A stretch of 64,000 bases of DNA. It comes from Coriobacteriaceae bacterium EMTCatB1 (GTDB taxonomy: Bacteria; Actinomycetota; Coriobacteriia; Anaerosomatales; Anaerosomataceae). Both the position numbers and the translations under genes were made by a program. The DNA is taken from positions 124,001 through 188,000 of the forward strand of contig BDLO01000001.1 in assembly GCA_001950395.1 (NCBI GenBank). The letters run 5' to 3'. Below, one piece after another: positions 21,954 to 31,801 of the stretch (the stretch's first letter is position 1; the number at the start of each line of letters is the position of its first letter). A model generated the notes under the pieces. It worked only from the letters and a program-made list of their open reading frames with translations, was not told the DNA's origin and made no database searches.

Positions 21954-22703
21954 ATGCCCCGTTCCCGTTCCGCCGTGAGCCGAAGCGATCTTGAGCGCAT
22001 GAAGCGCACGAACAGACGGCTGCTCATCGTCATGCTCGTTACCGTGATCGGCACGCTCGCCGTCGTGGCGTGGGTGCTTGCCACGAACTTTCCCGGACGG
22101 CAGACCCCGCGGACCTTCCAGGAGCGGCAACTCGTCATGCTTGAGACCGTGGTCAAGCAGAAGCCGCAGTCCGAAGAGGCGTGGGCCGACTACATCCTCG
22201 CTCTCGTGGCGGCCAAGCAGTACTCGAAGGCTGAGCAAGTCATCAACCAAGCGGAAAAGACGCTCGGACCCAACGTGATCGACATCTTGTACGTGAAAGC
22301 GCGGCTCTCGGCAGCGCGCGGCGATTCGGACGAGGCGCTTGCCCTCGTCGACAAGGCGATCAAGGCGGGTCTCGAGTTTCGCAAGAGGGAGCTGGAGCGG
22401 CTCGCAGAGATGGGCACGTTCCCGGACCCGAAGGTCATCAAAGGGCCAGTGCTCGCTTCTGCGTACTACTTCCAAGCCCAGCTGTACGCAGACAAGAGGA
22501 TGTGGGAAGAAGCCGTCGAGTCGCTCACGAAGTCCCTCGAAGAAGAACCCGCCTCGGCCGACGCGCTCGTGATGCGCGGGAATGCCTATCTCGAGATGGG
22601 CAAAGCCGAGTCCGCCACCGCCGATTTCGAGAAGGCGCTGAAGTTCATTCCTGGGTACGCACCTGCCGTCGAGGGGTTGAAGAAAGCGGAGGATCTCAAG
22701 TGA
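21954..22703 (+). CDS. TPR-repeat protein with N-terminal transmembrane helix
   Basis: TM LLIVMLVTVIGTLAVVAWVLATNF; TPR units SEEAWADYILALVAAKQYSKAEQVINQAE and SADALVMRGNAYLEMGKAESATADFEKALKFIPGY. Confidence 0.85.
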   Translation: MPRSRSAVSRSDLERMKRTNRRLLIVMLVTVIGTLAVVAWVLATNFPGRQTPRTFQERQLVMLETVVKQKPQSEEAWADYILALVAAKQYSKAEQVINQAEKTLGPNVIDILYVKARLSAARGDSDEALALVDKAIKAGLEFRKRELERLAEMGTFPDPKVIKGPVLASAYYFQAQLYADKRMWEEAVESLTKSLEEEPASADALVMRGNAYLEMGKAESATADFEKALKFIPGYAPAVEGLKKAEDLK

Positions 22704-22705
22704 CG

Positions 22706-23938
22706 ATGCCTGAGACCGAACAGGTGGATCGAGACGCACGAGACGCCGAGCGAGAGATCGACGAGCGCGAGTACGAGCGCGCCCGCCGCACGCGCCTCCT
22801 CCTCTCGGCGGGGCTCGTCGTGCTGTTCCTGCTGCTGCTCGTGGTGCTCGGATTCGTCGCTCGGATCGTGACGCCCGTAGGCCGTCCCGCAGCTGGCGAG
22901 CTCCCTGAGGGTCTCACGTGGGTGCGGTCGATCTACGGGTGGGGCGCCACCGAGGACACGCAGCTGAATGGGCCTTCAGACGTCGGCGTCGGACCAGACG
23001 GCACGATCTGGGTCGCTGACTCTAGGCGGTTCCAGATCGTCGGCTTCACCCCCACGGGGGCGCTGAAGGCCATCCTGTCGCAGGGTCCGGGAGCGGTATT
23101 CCCACAATCGTTCGACGTCGCCGAGGACGGCGATCTCTACGTCTGCGACTTCGCCCACGACCGGATCGTGGTCCTCACGCCCGACAACAGAGTGGTGCGA
23201 GAGTGGAAAGTCCAGCTGCCTATGGAGATCTCAGTGCGCGGCGACAGGGTCGTCGTCGGCTCGCGTGGCGGCGTCGCGGTGTACGACCGCGAGGGCAATG
23301 CGATCTCGTGGTGGGGAGAGCGTGGCAGCGATCCCGATCAGTTCGACGTCGTGCGCGGCGTGGCCATCGGTCCGGATGGGCTCATCTACGTCTCAGACAC
23401 GCAGAACCACCGCCTGAAGGCGTACACGGAGAAGGGCGAGCTCAAGTGGGTGTACCCGAGCCCAGAGGAGATGAAGCGCTTCAAGGAAAAGCCGAGCGCC
23501 GAAGAGACGGAAGCAGCCAAAGCGCCCTTCCAGATACCCGCTGGCATGACCTTCGACGCGGCAGGGCGGCTGCTCGTCGTCGATCCGTTCGAGTTCGCCA
23601 TCATGCACGTCGACACGTCCAACGGCCACGTGCTCGAGCGCTGGGGCGAGTTCGGGGAGCGCGATGGGTTCTTCGGGTACCCGACCTCGATCGACTACGA
23701 TCCTGCGCGAGACTGGTACGTGGTGGCTGACACGGCCAACAATCGCGTGCAGATCGTACGCCTGCCCGGCAGCGGCGGAGGTGTTGCTGCTGCCGTGCGC
23801 AGGGCGTGGGGCGGACCCATGTGGGCGTGCTACGGGCCGCTCATCCTCTTGTTGCTCGCTGTGATCGTCGCCGTGGTCGGCAGACGGCGTTCTCGAAGCG
23901 CTGAGCCAGACGAGGAAAGCGAGGGCTCCGAGACGTGA
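22706..23938 (+). CDS. NHL-repeat beta-propeller protein, TM helices at both ends
   Basis: NGPSDVGVGPDGTIWVADSRRFQIVGF, GLIYVSDTQNHRLKAY, WYVVADTANNRVQIVRLPG. Confidence 0.88.
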   Translation: MPETEQVDRDARDAEREIDEREYERARRTRLLLSAGLVVLFLLLLVVLGFVARIVTPVGRPAAGELPEGLTWVRSIYGWGATEDTQLNGPSDVGVGPDGTIWVADSRRFQIVGFTPTGALKAILSQGPGAVFPQSFDVAEDGDLYVCDFAHDRIVVLTPDNRVVREWKVQLPMEISVRGDRVVVGSRGGVAVYDREGNAISWWGERGSDPDQFDVVRGVAIGPDGLIYVSDTQNHRLKAYTEKGELKWVYPSPEEMKRFKEKPSAEETEAAKAPFQIPAGMTFDAAGRLLVVDPFEFAIMHVDTSNGHVLERWGEFGERDGFFGYPTSIDYDPARDWYVVADTANNRVQIVRLPGSGGGVAAAVRRAWGGPMWACYGPLILLLLAVIVAVVGRRRSRSAEPDEESEGSET

Positions 23939-24059
23939 GTGAGATTCTCACGAGAAACTCTTGTGCTGCGGCGAACAAGCACCGATAATGTGAGCGTGGA
24001 TGCGTCGCTTCTTTAATGAGCGTGCAGGATTCTTAAGCGAAAGGAGGTGTATCGCTGAT

Positions 24060-25187
24060 ATGAGACTCAATGCTACGGAGAGGGGAAAGACTATGGTCCG
24101 TAAGTCACTGTTCATCGCGGCAGTCGTTGCCGCTCTGGTGCTCGGCTTCGCCGTGTCTGCGTACGCCATCGGCCCTGTGTACATAACGTGGAACGCTGGT
24201 GGCAATAATGCTGGCACGGGTGGCCCGCACCAGAACTACCAGCTCACGACCGAGAAGTGCGCGGTGTGCCACTCCGTCCACGCTGCGGCTCCCTCGAATG
24301 CTGGTGCTGGCGAGTTCGGTCCGCAAGCGACCGGTGCCGCTGAGACGCAGCTGTTGCTGCGTTCTTCGGTCGCCGACGCGTGCACGTACTGCCACATCAG
24401 CACGAACGTCGCTGGCCTTCAGGTCTACAACGGCGTGGCGTCGAACTACACGGTCGATGACGTGTATGGTCACAATGGATCGACGTCGGCCGAGTGCGCT
24501 GACTGCCACGCAGTCCACGGAGCCAACACCTTCAAGGGCTACATCGGCGGCAAGATCCTGAAGAAGGGCAACGAGCAGAACGAGGCCACCGCCACGCTGA
24601 ACGCTCTCGTCACCGCCGGTGGCGACGTGTGGGGTGCGACGGCCGTTTCATCTGGCGACGTCGGCGACGTCCAGGTCACCGCGTTCTGCACGCGCTGCCA
24701 CAAGACGTTCTCGACTGCGTCGGAGACGACCATCACGGCAGCCGGCTACTTCGTGGAGTGGGATGGCACCGTGACCTTCAACTCGCGCTCGTACAAGAAC
24801 CACCCGCTGAAGACCGCCGAGGCGACGTTCGTCGCGAATGGCGCGAACTACAGCGGCCGGGTGGCGTGGGCCGATGCGGAGACCTGCCGCAGCTGCCACG
24901 CCGCAGGTGACACCCGTGTGTCCACCTCATACGGCGGAACGGGCGGCCTCGTCGCGTGGTCGTTCCCGCACTGGACGAACGGCAATGCGAGCTTCTTGGT
25001 GGCTGGCTGGGGTGTCAACGATGCCAATATCGGCATCGCCGACGACCACGACAGCTCGACTGGCAAGCCCGCTGGTTCGCACAGTGTTGCCGATGGTGCT
25101 GAGGACGGCGTGTGCCTGCGCTGCCACACCAACGGCTCGACAGGTGCGCCGAACGACGCGACCGCTGGCGTGAACGTGAGCTTCTAG
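24060..25187 (+). CDS. Secreted hexaheme c-type cytochrome (OmcS/extracellular cytochrome nanowire-like candidate)
   Basis: Signal peptide; six CXXCH: CAVCH, CTYCH, CADCH, CTRCH, CRSCH, CLRCH; AAAGGAGGTG RBS; alternative ATG at 24093. Confidence 0.88.
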   Translation: MRLNATERGKTMVRKSLFIAAVVAALVLGFAVSAYAIGPVYITWNAGGNNAGTGGPHQNYQLTTEKCAVCHSVHAAAPSNAGAGEFGPQATGAAETQLLLRSSVADACTYCHISTNVAGLQVYNGVASNYTVDDVYGHNGSTSAECADCHAVHGANTFKGYIGGKILKKGNEQNEATATLNALVTAGGDVWGATAVSSGDVGDVQVTAFCTRCHKTFSTASETTITAAGYFVEWDGTVTFNSRSYKNHPLKTAEATFVANGANYSGRVAWADAETCRSCHAAGDTRVSTSYGGTGGLVAWSFPHWTNGNASFLVAGWGVNDANIGIADDHDSSTGKPAGSHSVADGAEDGVCLRCHTNGSTGAPNDATAGVNVSF

Positions 25188-25302
25188 TCACGCAAAGCCG
25201 GTCCGTCCACGGGCGGATCGAAACGGACGGGCGGGACCTGGGGTATCCTGGGTCTCGCCCGCCGCTCGTGTAGCCATCGAACTTCCGCGAGGTGCTGACA
25301 GA

Positions 25303-26316
25303 GTGCCTTCTCGCAGGTCCGACATACCCGTCGACGCTCCCGTCTTGCGTGCATGCGGGCGCAGGCGACTGCGCGTGATCGCTGCATCTCTTGCGGCGGT
25401 GGCGATCCTCGTGCTCGGTGCGGGCTCGACGAGCGCCGCGTGCACGGCGTGCCACGGCCAAGCGAGCGCGAGCACGGTTCCGTCGGCGCATAACCGAGCG
25501 TCGTGCTACGCGTGCCACCTGGCCGATGGCGCGTGGAGCTGGCCCGGCTTCAAGGCTCGTGAGGTCTTCGTCATGTACCCTAAGGCGATTGCGGGCAAGA
25601 AACCCTCGCTTGCAAGCGAGCCGGTCTCCCGCCGTGCGTGCCTGCGGTGCCACGAGGAGGTGCTCAGACGGCTGTCGGAGTCCGGCGGAATCCGGATCTC
25701 GCACGTGGACTGCGCCCAGGAGCAGAGCTGCGGAACGTGTCACGCGTCCGCTGCGCACGGATCCAGCCTGCGGTGGGCGCAGCAACCGGTGATGGAGGAC
25801 TGTGTGGCCTGCCATCGGCAAGCCGGCGCTCCTGTGGCGTGCGATGCCTGTCATTCGGAGAAGGGGGAGCGAGAGCGCCTTGCGAAAGGCCCGTGGCAGG
25901 TCACGCACGGCCCGGGCTGGGAACGCACCCACGGCATGGGCACGCTCGAGTGGTGCGCCACCTGTCATCCGACCGGTTACTGCGTCCAGTGTCACGGCGT
26001 CGACCTGCCGCACCCAGCGGACTTCGGACGGACGCACGGGGCGCTTGCGAAGCAGCGTGATGCGAAGTGCTCGTCGTGTCACGACCAAGGCGGCCTGTGC
26101 GATTCGTGCCACGGCGTCCAGATGCCGCATCCGAAGGGGTTCTTGGCGGCGCATCCCGCACAGGCATCCTCCTCGAGCGACCCGAAGTGCCTCTCGTGCC
26201 ACGTCAAGGCAGACTGCGACGCATGCCACACGAAGCACACACACCCGGGCTCGACTGACGGCACAGCTCGGCTCCCACGTCCTGATGAGATCGGGCTGAC
26301 GGGAGGCACGCCGTGA
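25303..26316 (+). CDS. Multiheme c-type cytochrome (12 CXXCH)
   Basis: CTACH, CYACH, CLRCH, CGTCH, CVACH, CDACH, CATCH, CVQCH, CSSCH, CDSCH, CLSCH, CDACH; N-terminal hydrophobic signal/anchor. Confidence 0.9.
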   Translation: MPSRRSDIPVDAPVLRACGRRRLRVIAASLAAVAILVLGAGSTSAACTACHGQASASTVPSAHNRASCYACHLADGAWSWPGFKAREVFVMYPKAIAGKKPSLASEPVSRRACLRCHEEVLRRLSESGGIRISHVDCAQEQSCGTCHASAAHGSSLRWAQQPVMEDCVACHRQAGAPVACDACHSEKGERERLAKGPWQVTHGPGWERTHGMGTLEWCATCHPTGYCVQCHGVDLPHPADFGRTHGALAKQRDAKCSSCHDQGGLCDSCHGVQMPHPKGFLAAHPAQASSSSDPKCLSCHVKADCDACHTKHTHPGSTDGTARLPRPDEIGLTGGTP

Positions 26317-27470
26317 GCGGCATCGGGGATACGCTCTCACGGGTCGTGCAGGCGGTCCAGGAGGTCATCGCTGCACCGATGGCGAACCTCGGAGCGGCCA
26401 TGCTCCTGCTCGCCGCATTGGCTCTGCTGCTCCTGATCGTGGTCGTCGTGCTGGCGCTTCTGATCCTGCCCTCGCCCAAGACGCCACCTCGCGCACGGGA
26501 GCCGATCAAGCGCGCACAGCGTCGGAACCGCGGGCGCATCCGGGGCGGGACGTGGGTCGTCGTCGCGGCGATCGTCGTCGTGGCTGTCGTAGGCGGCTAC
26601 GTCGGGACTTCCCGCGACGAGTACTGCCTGTCGTGCCACGACGCCACGACCTTCTCCGCAACGCAGCGGCAGGCATCATCGGTGTCTTCCACGGGGACGG
26701 TCTCGCAGATCCACTCTGGGGTCCGCTGCGTATCCTGCCACGACGAGCGCTTGCCCGTGGGGCTGGCATCGAACCTCTCGTCACGGCTCCGTTGGGCGAT
26801 CAAGGGATTCACGGGCGGCGATCCCGATGCCGGCGAAGCGAGCGTGCCTGCCCGACGATGCTTGGCGTGCCATCGCGCGATGCTCTCCCGTTCGACCGAG
26901 TCGACTGAAAGCGGCGTCGTGATGTCTCACAAGGAGCCAGTCCTTTCAGGCGCGCCGTGCACGGACTGTCACAAGAATGCCGGCCACAAGCAGGGTCCCC
27001 AGGGCGTCTCGATGAACACGTGCCTGCGCTGCCACGACGGCACGGCTGCAGCGGCGGACTGCGGCGAATGCCACAAAAAGGACACGGCGTTCGCGGCACG
27101 GGCGCGGCGCACCTTCTCCTTCGTGCATCTGCCACCGATCACGGAGTGCGGAGGATGCCACGATCAAAAGGTGTGCGACGCGTGCCATGGGCTGAGGATG
27201 CCGCATCCACAGGACTTTCTCGCGGGCGAGCACGCGCGCTACGCCGGGTTCGAGAAGAAGAACCTGTGCTGGCGGTGCCACACGCTTGCGGACTGCGGCC
27301 GGTGCCACTCCGTGAAGGCGCCGGGGCTCGGCGCGTGGGGGCATGGCACCGGGAACTGGTGGCGTTACGAGCACGGCAGGGTGACGCCGAAAGGGGCGCA
27401 AGCCGGGTGCGGGTGTCACGGCAGGAGCCCGTACGCGCGCGCAGGCAACTACTGCAAGGCGTGCCACTGA
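26313..27470 (+). CDS. Membrane-anchored multiheme c-type cytochrome (11 CXXCH)
   Basis: Two N-terminal hydrophobic segments; CLSCH, CVSCH, CLACH, CTDCH, CLRCH, CGECH, CGGCH, CDACH, CWRCH, CGRCH, CKACH at the last codons; GTGA overlap with upstream gene. Confidence 0.9.
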   Translation: MSGIGDTLSRVVQAVQEVIAAPMANLGAAMLLLAALALLLLIVVVVLALLILPSPKTPPRAREPIKRAQRRNRGRIRGGTWVVVAAIVVVAVVGGYVGTSRDEYCLSCHDATTFSATQRQASSVSSTGTVSQIHSGVRCVSCHDERLPVGLASNLSSRLRWAIKGFTGGDPDAGEASVPARRCLACHRAMLSRSTESTESGVVMSHKEPVLSGAPCTDCHKNAGHKQGPQGVSMNTCLRCHDGTAAAADCGECHKKDTAFAARARRTFSFVHLPPITECGGCHDQKVCDACHGLRMPHPQDFLAGEHARYAGFEKKNLCWRCHTLADCGRCHSVKAPGLGAWGHGTGNWWRYEHGRVTPKGAQAGCGCHGRSPYARAGNYCKACH

Positions 27471-27559
27471 GGCGTGGGTGCACGAGCGGCGCATCGGCTG
27501 TGGTAGAATCCCTGCACCGCTCACGCGCCCGTGCAGCGCAGCGCACTCAGGAGGCCCCC

Positions 27560-28057
27560 ATGCGATTCGAAGGCACCGCTCACCGTTACGGTCGCGACAT
27601 CGACACCGACGTCATCATCCCCGCTCGCTACCTCAACACGAGCGATCCAGACGAGCTCGCGGCGCACTGCCTCGAAGACCTCGACTCAGAGTTCGTGTCG
27701 AAGGTGCAGCCAGGCGACATCCTCGTGGCCGAGGAGAACTTCGGGTGCGGTTCGTCCCGCGAGCACGCCCCCATCGCCATCAAGCACGCGGGTGTCGCGG
27801 CCGTGGTGGCGAAGAGCTTCGCGCGCATCTTCTACCGCAACGCTATCAACACCGGGCTGCCGATCTTCGAGTCGCCCGAGGCCGTCGACGGCATCCGTTC
27901 CGGCGACAGGGTGGCGATCGACGCGGACGCCGGCGTCATCACGAACCTGACGACGGGCGAGTCCTGGAACGCGCAGCCGTTCCCGCCGTTCATCCGCGAG
28001 ATCATCGAGCGCGGCGGGCTGGTGGCGTACGCGCGGGAGAAGGTGAGCCGCCGGTGA
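27560..28057 (+). CDS. leuD: 3-isopropylmalate dehydratase small subunit (paralog 2)
   Basis: [65 protein letters not shown]. Confidence 0.94.
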   Translation: MRFEGTAHRYGRDIDTDVIIPARYLNTSDPDELAAHCLEDLDSEFVSKVQPGDILVAEENFGCGSSREHAPIAIKHAGVAAVVAKSFARIFYRNAINTGLPIFESPEAVDGIRSGDRVAIDADAGVITNLTTGESWNAQPFPPFIREIIERGGLVAYAREKVSRR

Positions 28058-29160
28058 CCACCCACCGCATCTGCTTGCTTCCCGGCGACGGCATCGGACC
28101 GGAGATCACGGCCGAGGCCGTCAAGGTGCTCGAGGCCATCGGTCGGCGTTTCGGCGTCCGCTTCGAGTTCGAGGAGGCGCTGCTCGGCGGCGCCGCCATC
28201 GACGCGACGGGAACGGCGCTTCCTGACGAGACGCTTGCCGCGGCGCAGTCGGCGGACGCCGTGCTGCTCGCAGCGATCGGCGGGCCGAAGTGGGACTCCA
28301 CCGACCCCGACGCTCCACGTCCGGAGCAAGGGCTGCTCGGCATCCGCAAGGCGCTCGGGCTGTACGCCAACCTGCGCCCGGTGCGCATCTTCGAGCCGCT
28401 CATCGGCGCGAGCACCCTCAAGCCTGAGGCGCTTGAGGGAGTGGACATGCTCATCGTCCGCGAACTCACCGGCGGGCTGTACTTCGGTCCACGCGCGCGC
28501 GAGCGGGAGGTCGAGGGTGCCGGCGCGGGAGGGTCGCGCGGCATGCGGGCGTACGACACCTGCGTGTACACCGAGATGGAGATCGAGCGCATCGCGCGGG
28601 TCGCCTTCGAGGCGGCGCGCGGGCGGCGCGGGCGCGTGCACTCGGTCGACAAGGCGAACGTGCTCGAATCGAGCCGTCTGTGGCGCGAGGTGGTGCACCG
28701 CGTGCACGACGCCGAGTACGCCGACGTGGAGCTTGCCGACCAGCTCGTCGATAACACCGCGATGCAGCTCATACGCTACCCAGCGCAGTTCGACGTGATC
28801 CTCACCGAGAACATGTTCGGCGACATCCTCTCGGACGAGGCGAGCATGCTCACCGGCTCGCTCGGCATGCTCGCGAGCGCGTCGCTCGGCGACGGCACCG
28901 CGCTGTACGAGCCGAGCCACGGCAGCGCGCCCGACATCGCTGGCCAGGGCGTCGCGAACCCGCTCGCGATGCTGCTTTCGGTGGAGCTGATGCTGCGGCA
29001 CTCCTTCGCGATGCACGAGGCCGCAGATGCGCTCGCGCGAGCGATCGAAGGCGTGCTCGCCGATGGGTGGCGCACGCGCGACATCGCCGGACCCGAGACG
29101 CTGCCGCAGCGCACGGTCGGGACGAGCGCGATGGGCGACCTGGTGGCAGAGCGCATCTGA
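28054..29160 (+). CDS. leuB: 3-isopropylmalate dehydrogenase
   Basis: [72 protein letters not shown]. Confidence 0.95.
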   Translation: MTTHRICLLPGDGIGPEITAEAVKVLEAIGRRFGVRFEFEEALLGGAAIDATGTALPDETLAAAQSADAVLLAAIGGPKWDSTDPDAPRPEQGLLGIRKALGLYANLRPVRIFEPLIGASTLKPEALEGVDMLIVRELTGGLYFGPRAREREVEGAGAGGSRGMRAYDTCVYTEMEIERIARVAFEAARGRRGRVHSVDKANVLESSRLWREVVHRVHDAEYADVELADQLVDNTAMQLIRYPAQFDVILTENMFGDILSDEASMLTGSLGMLASASLGDGTALYEPSHGSAPDIAGQGVANPLAMLLSVELMLRHSFAMHEAADALARAIEGVLADGWRTRDIAGPETLPQRTVGTSAMGDLVAERI

Positions 29161-29258
29161 GGGCAGTCCACCGCGTGTCCGGTGTTCGCCCCGCGCTCTA
29201 TTCGCGGTACTATTACGATTCACACTGCAGTGCCGCACGGACAGGGAAGGGGAGCGCC

Positions 29259-30176
29259 ATGGCCGGTCTGCCGAAGGTCGACTACATCTGGATGGACGGC
29301 GAGCTCGTCGAGTGGGACAAGGCCACGGTCCACGTGCTCACGCACGCGCTGCACTACGGCTCCGGCGTCTTCGAGGGCATCCGCTGCTACAAGACCGCCG
29401 ATGGGCCGGCCGTCTTCCGTCTCCGCGACCACATGGAGCGGTTCGAGCGGTCTGCGCGCATGATCATGATGGACCTCGGCATGAGCGTCGATGAGCTCTG
29501 CGAGGCCGTGAAGGAGACCGTCCGCGCCAACAACCTGCCGGAGTGCTACATCCGCCCGATCGCCTTCCGCGGGTACGGCGTCATGGGTCTCGATCCGATC
29601 CCCGCTCCTGTGCAGATCGTCATCGCCGCGTGGCCGTGGGAGACCTACATGGGCGAGGAGGCGCTGACGCGCGGGGTCGACGTGGGTATCTCGTCGTGGC
29701 GCCAGCGCGGGATCAACTCGCTTCCGCCGGCCATCAAGGCGACGGGCAACTACCTGAACTCCTCGCTCGCGCGTATCGAGGCGAACCGCCACGGCTACAA
29801 CGAGGCCATCCTCCTCAACGAAGAGGGCAAGGTCTGCGAGGGCACCGGCGAGAACATCTTCGTGGTGCGCGACGGCGTGATATCGACCCCGCCCGTGTCC
29901 GACGGGATCCTCGAGGGCATCACGCGCGACTCGATCATGGTCATCGCCGACGACCTGGGGTATCCGGTCATCGAGGAGTCGCTCGTGCGCACCGACCTGT
30001 ACGCCGCCGACGAGGTGTTCATGACCGGCACCGCCGCCGAGGTCGTGCCGGTGCGGTCGGTCGACGGCCGCGTCATCGGCGATGCCGGGCCGATCACGCT
30101 GGAGCTGCAGAAGACGTTCTTCCGCGTCGTGCACGGCGAGGAGCCGGCGTACGAGGAGTGGCTGGAGCGCGTCTAG
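29259..30176 (+). CDS. ilvE: Branched-chain amino acid aminotransferase
   Basis: YIWMDGELVEWDKATVHVLTHALHYGSGVFEGIRCY, KATGNYLNSSLARIEANRHGYNEAILLNEEGKVCEGTGENIF. Confidence 0.95.
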   Translation: MAGLPKVDYIWMDGELVEWDKATVHVLTHALHYGSGVFEGIRCYKTADGPAVFRLRDHMERFERSARMIMMDLGMSVDELCEAVKETVRANNLPECYIRPIAFRGYGVMGLDPIPAPVQIVIAAWPWETYMGEEALTRGVDVGISSWRQRGINSLPPAIKATGNYLNSSLARIEANRHGYNEAILLNEEGKVCEGTGENIFVVRDGVISTPPVSDGILEGITRDSIMVIADDLGYPVIEESLVRTDLYAADEVFMTGTAAEVVPVRSVDGRVIGDAGPITLELQKTFFRVVHGEEPAYEEWLERV

Positions 30177-31759
30177 TGGTCGTGCTGTACGACACCACGC
30201 TTCGCGACGGCACGCAGCGAGAAGGCATGTCCCTCTCGGTGGAGGACAAGCTGCGCATCGCCCAGCGCCTGGACGACCTCGGCATCCGCTACATCGAGGG
30301 CGGCTTCCCGGGCAGCAATCCGAAGGACATGGAATTCTTCGAGCGGGCGCGAGGGCTCGACCTCGCCAACGCGACGATCGTGGCGTTCGGCGCGACGTGC
30401 CGCAAGGACCTCGCGCCGGAACGCGACGCGGGGCTGCAGGCGCTCCTCGACACCGGATGCGAGGCGCTGTGCATCTTCGGCAAGGCGTGGGACGTGCACG
30501 TCACCGAGACGCTCCAGGCGTCGCTCGAGGAGAACCTGCGCATGGTGCGCGAGAGCGTCGCGTACCTGAAGTCGCACGGCAAGTCAGTGTTCTTCGACGC
30601 CGAGCACTTCTTCGACGGCTACCTCCACAACGCCGGCTACGCGATCGAGGTGTGCCGGGCGGCGGCCGAGGCGGGCGCTGACGCGGTGGTCCTGTGCGAC
30701 ACCAACGGCGGGACGCTCCCGCAGGCCGTACACCGGATCGTGCTGACGATGGCGGGCGAGCTCGACGTGCCGCTCGGCATCCACGCGCACAACGACGGCG
30801 GCTGCGCGGTGGCGAACTCGCTTCTGGCGGTCGACGCGGGCTGCACGCACGTGCAAGGCACGATCAACGGTTACGGCGAGCGAGCCGGCAACGCCGACCT
30901 CACCGCGATAATCCCGGCGCTGAAGCTCAAGATGGGCGTCGACTGCGTGACCGACGACCAGCTGCGGCTGCTCACCGAGGTCTCGCACTTCGTGGCGGAG
31001 ACCGCGAACATCTCTCCGAACCCTCACCAACCATACGTAGGGGCGAGCGCGTTCGCGCACAAAGGCGGCGTCCACGCCTCTGCGGCCGCTCGGTTGCCAG
31101 AAGCGTACGAGCACGTCGACCCGACGCTCGTCGGCAACATGGCGCGCGTGGTCGTGAGCGAGCTCGCGGGCCGTGCCTCGCTGGTCCTCAAAGCGCACGA
31201 GATGGGCATCTCGCTTCAGGTTGACGATCCGACCACGAGCGCGTTGCTCGACGAGGTCAAGCGTCTCGAGCACAAAGGGTACACCTTCGAGGCGGCTGAC
31301 GCCTCGCTCGAGATCATGCTGAGGAAGGCGCTCGGCACCTACGAGCCGTTCTTCCGATTGGAGTCGTTCCGCGTGATCATGGAGAAGCGCGAGGACGGCA
31401 AGGTGATGACCGAAGCGACAATCAAGGTGCACGTCGCAGGCCATCGCTTCATCGCCACGGCGGAGGGCAACGGTCCCGTCAACGCGCTCGACAAGGCCCT
31501 GCGCATCGCGATCGGGCGGTTCTATCCAGCGCTCGACGCCATCGAGCTCACCGACTTCAAGGTGCGCGTGCTCGACGAGAAGAAGGGCACCGCCGCGGTC
31601 ACGCGCGTGCTCATCGAGTCCAGCGACGGCGAGAAGAGCTGGGGCACGGTCGGGGTCTCTGAGAACATCATCGAGGCGTCGTGGGAGGCGTTGGTCGATT
31701 CGGTGGAGTTCGGGCTCTCGCATCCCAGGCAGGAGAACGCGGCTCCTGAGCGAAAGTGA
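30176..31759 (+). CDS. cimA: Citramalate synthase
   Basis: LYDTTLRDGTQREGMSLSVEDKLRIAQRLDDLGIRYIEGGFPGSNPKDMEFF; GIHAHNDGGCAVANSLLAV; C-terminal allosteric domain. Confidence 0.92.
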   Translation: MVVLYDTTLRDGTQREGMSLSVEDKLRIAQRLDDLGIRYIEGGFPGSNPKDMEFFERARGLDLANATIVAFGATCRKDLAPERDAGLQALLDTGCEALCIFGKAWDVHVTETLQASLEENLRMVRESVAYLKSHGKSVFFDAEHFFDGYLHNAGYAIEVCRAAAEAGADAVVLCDTNGGTLPQAVHRIVLTMAGELDVPLGIHAHNDGGCAVANSLLAVDAGCTHVQGTINGYGERAGNADLTAIIPALKLKMGVDCVTDDQLRLLTEVSHFVAETANISPNPHQPYVGASAFAHKGGVHASAAARLPEAYEHVDPTLVGNMARVVVSELAGRASLVLKAHEMGISLQVDDPTTSALLDEVKRLEHKGYTFEAADASLEIMLRKALGTYEPFFRLESFRVIMEKREDGKVMTEATIKVHVAGHRFIATAEGNGPVNALDKALRIAIGRFYPALDAIELTDFKVRVLDEKKGTAAVTRVLIESSDGEKSWGTVGVSENIIEASWEALVDSVEFGLSHPRQENAAPERK

Positions 31760-31801
31760 AACACACGGGGGCTGCACGTTGACCTGCGAACGGGGTCGCT
31801 C

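Noticed and set aside
23939-23951. GTGAGA-T-TCTCAC palindrome between the NHL gene and the hexaheme cytochrome
   Set aside because: Short and overlapping the preceding gene's end region; no supporting second copy was seen, so not claimed as an operator
29223-29232. CACTGCAGTG perfect palindrome upstream of ilvE
   Set aside because: Only 10 bp and contains a common PstI-type core; insufficient without conservation data
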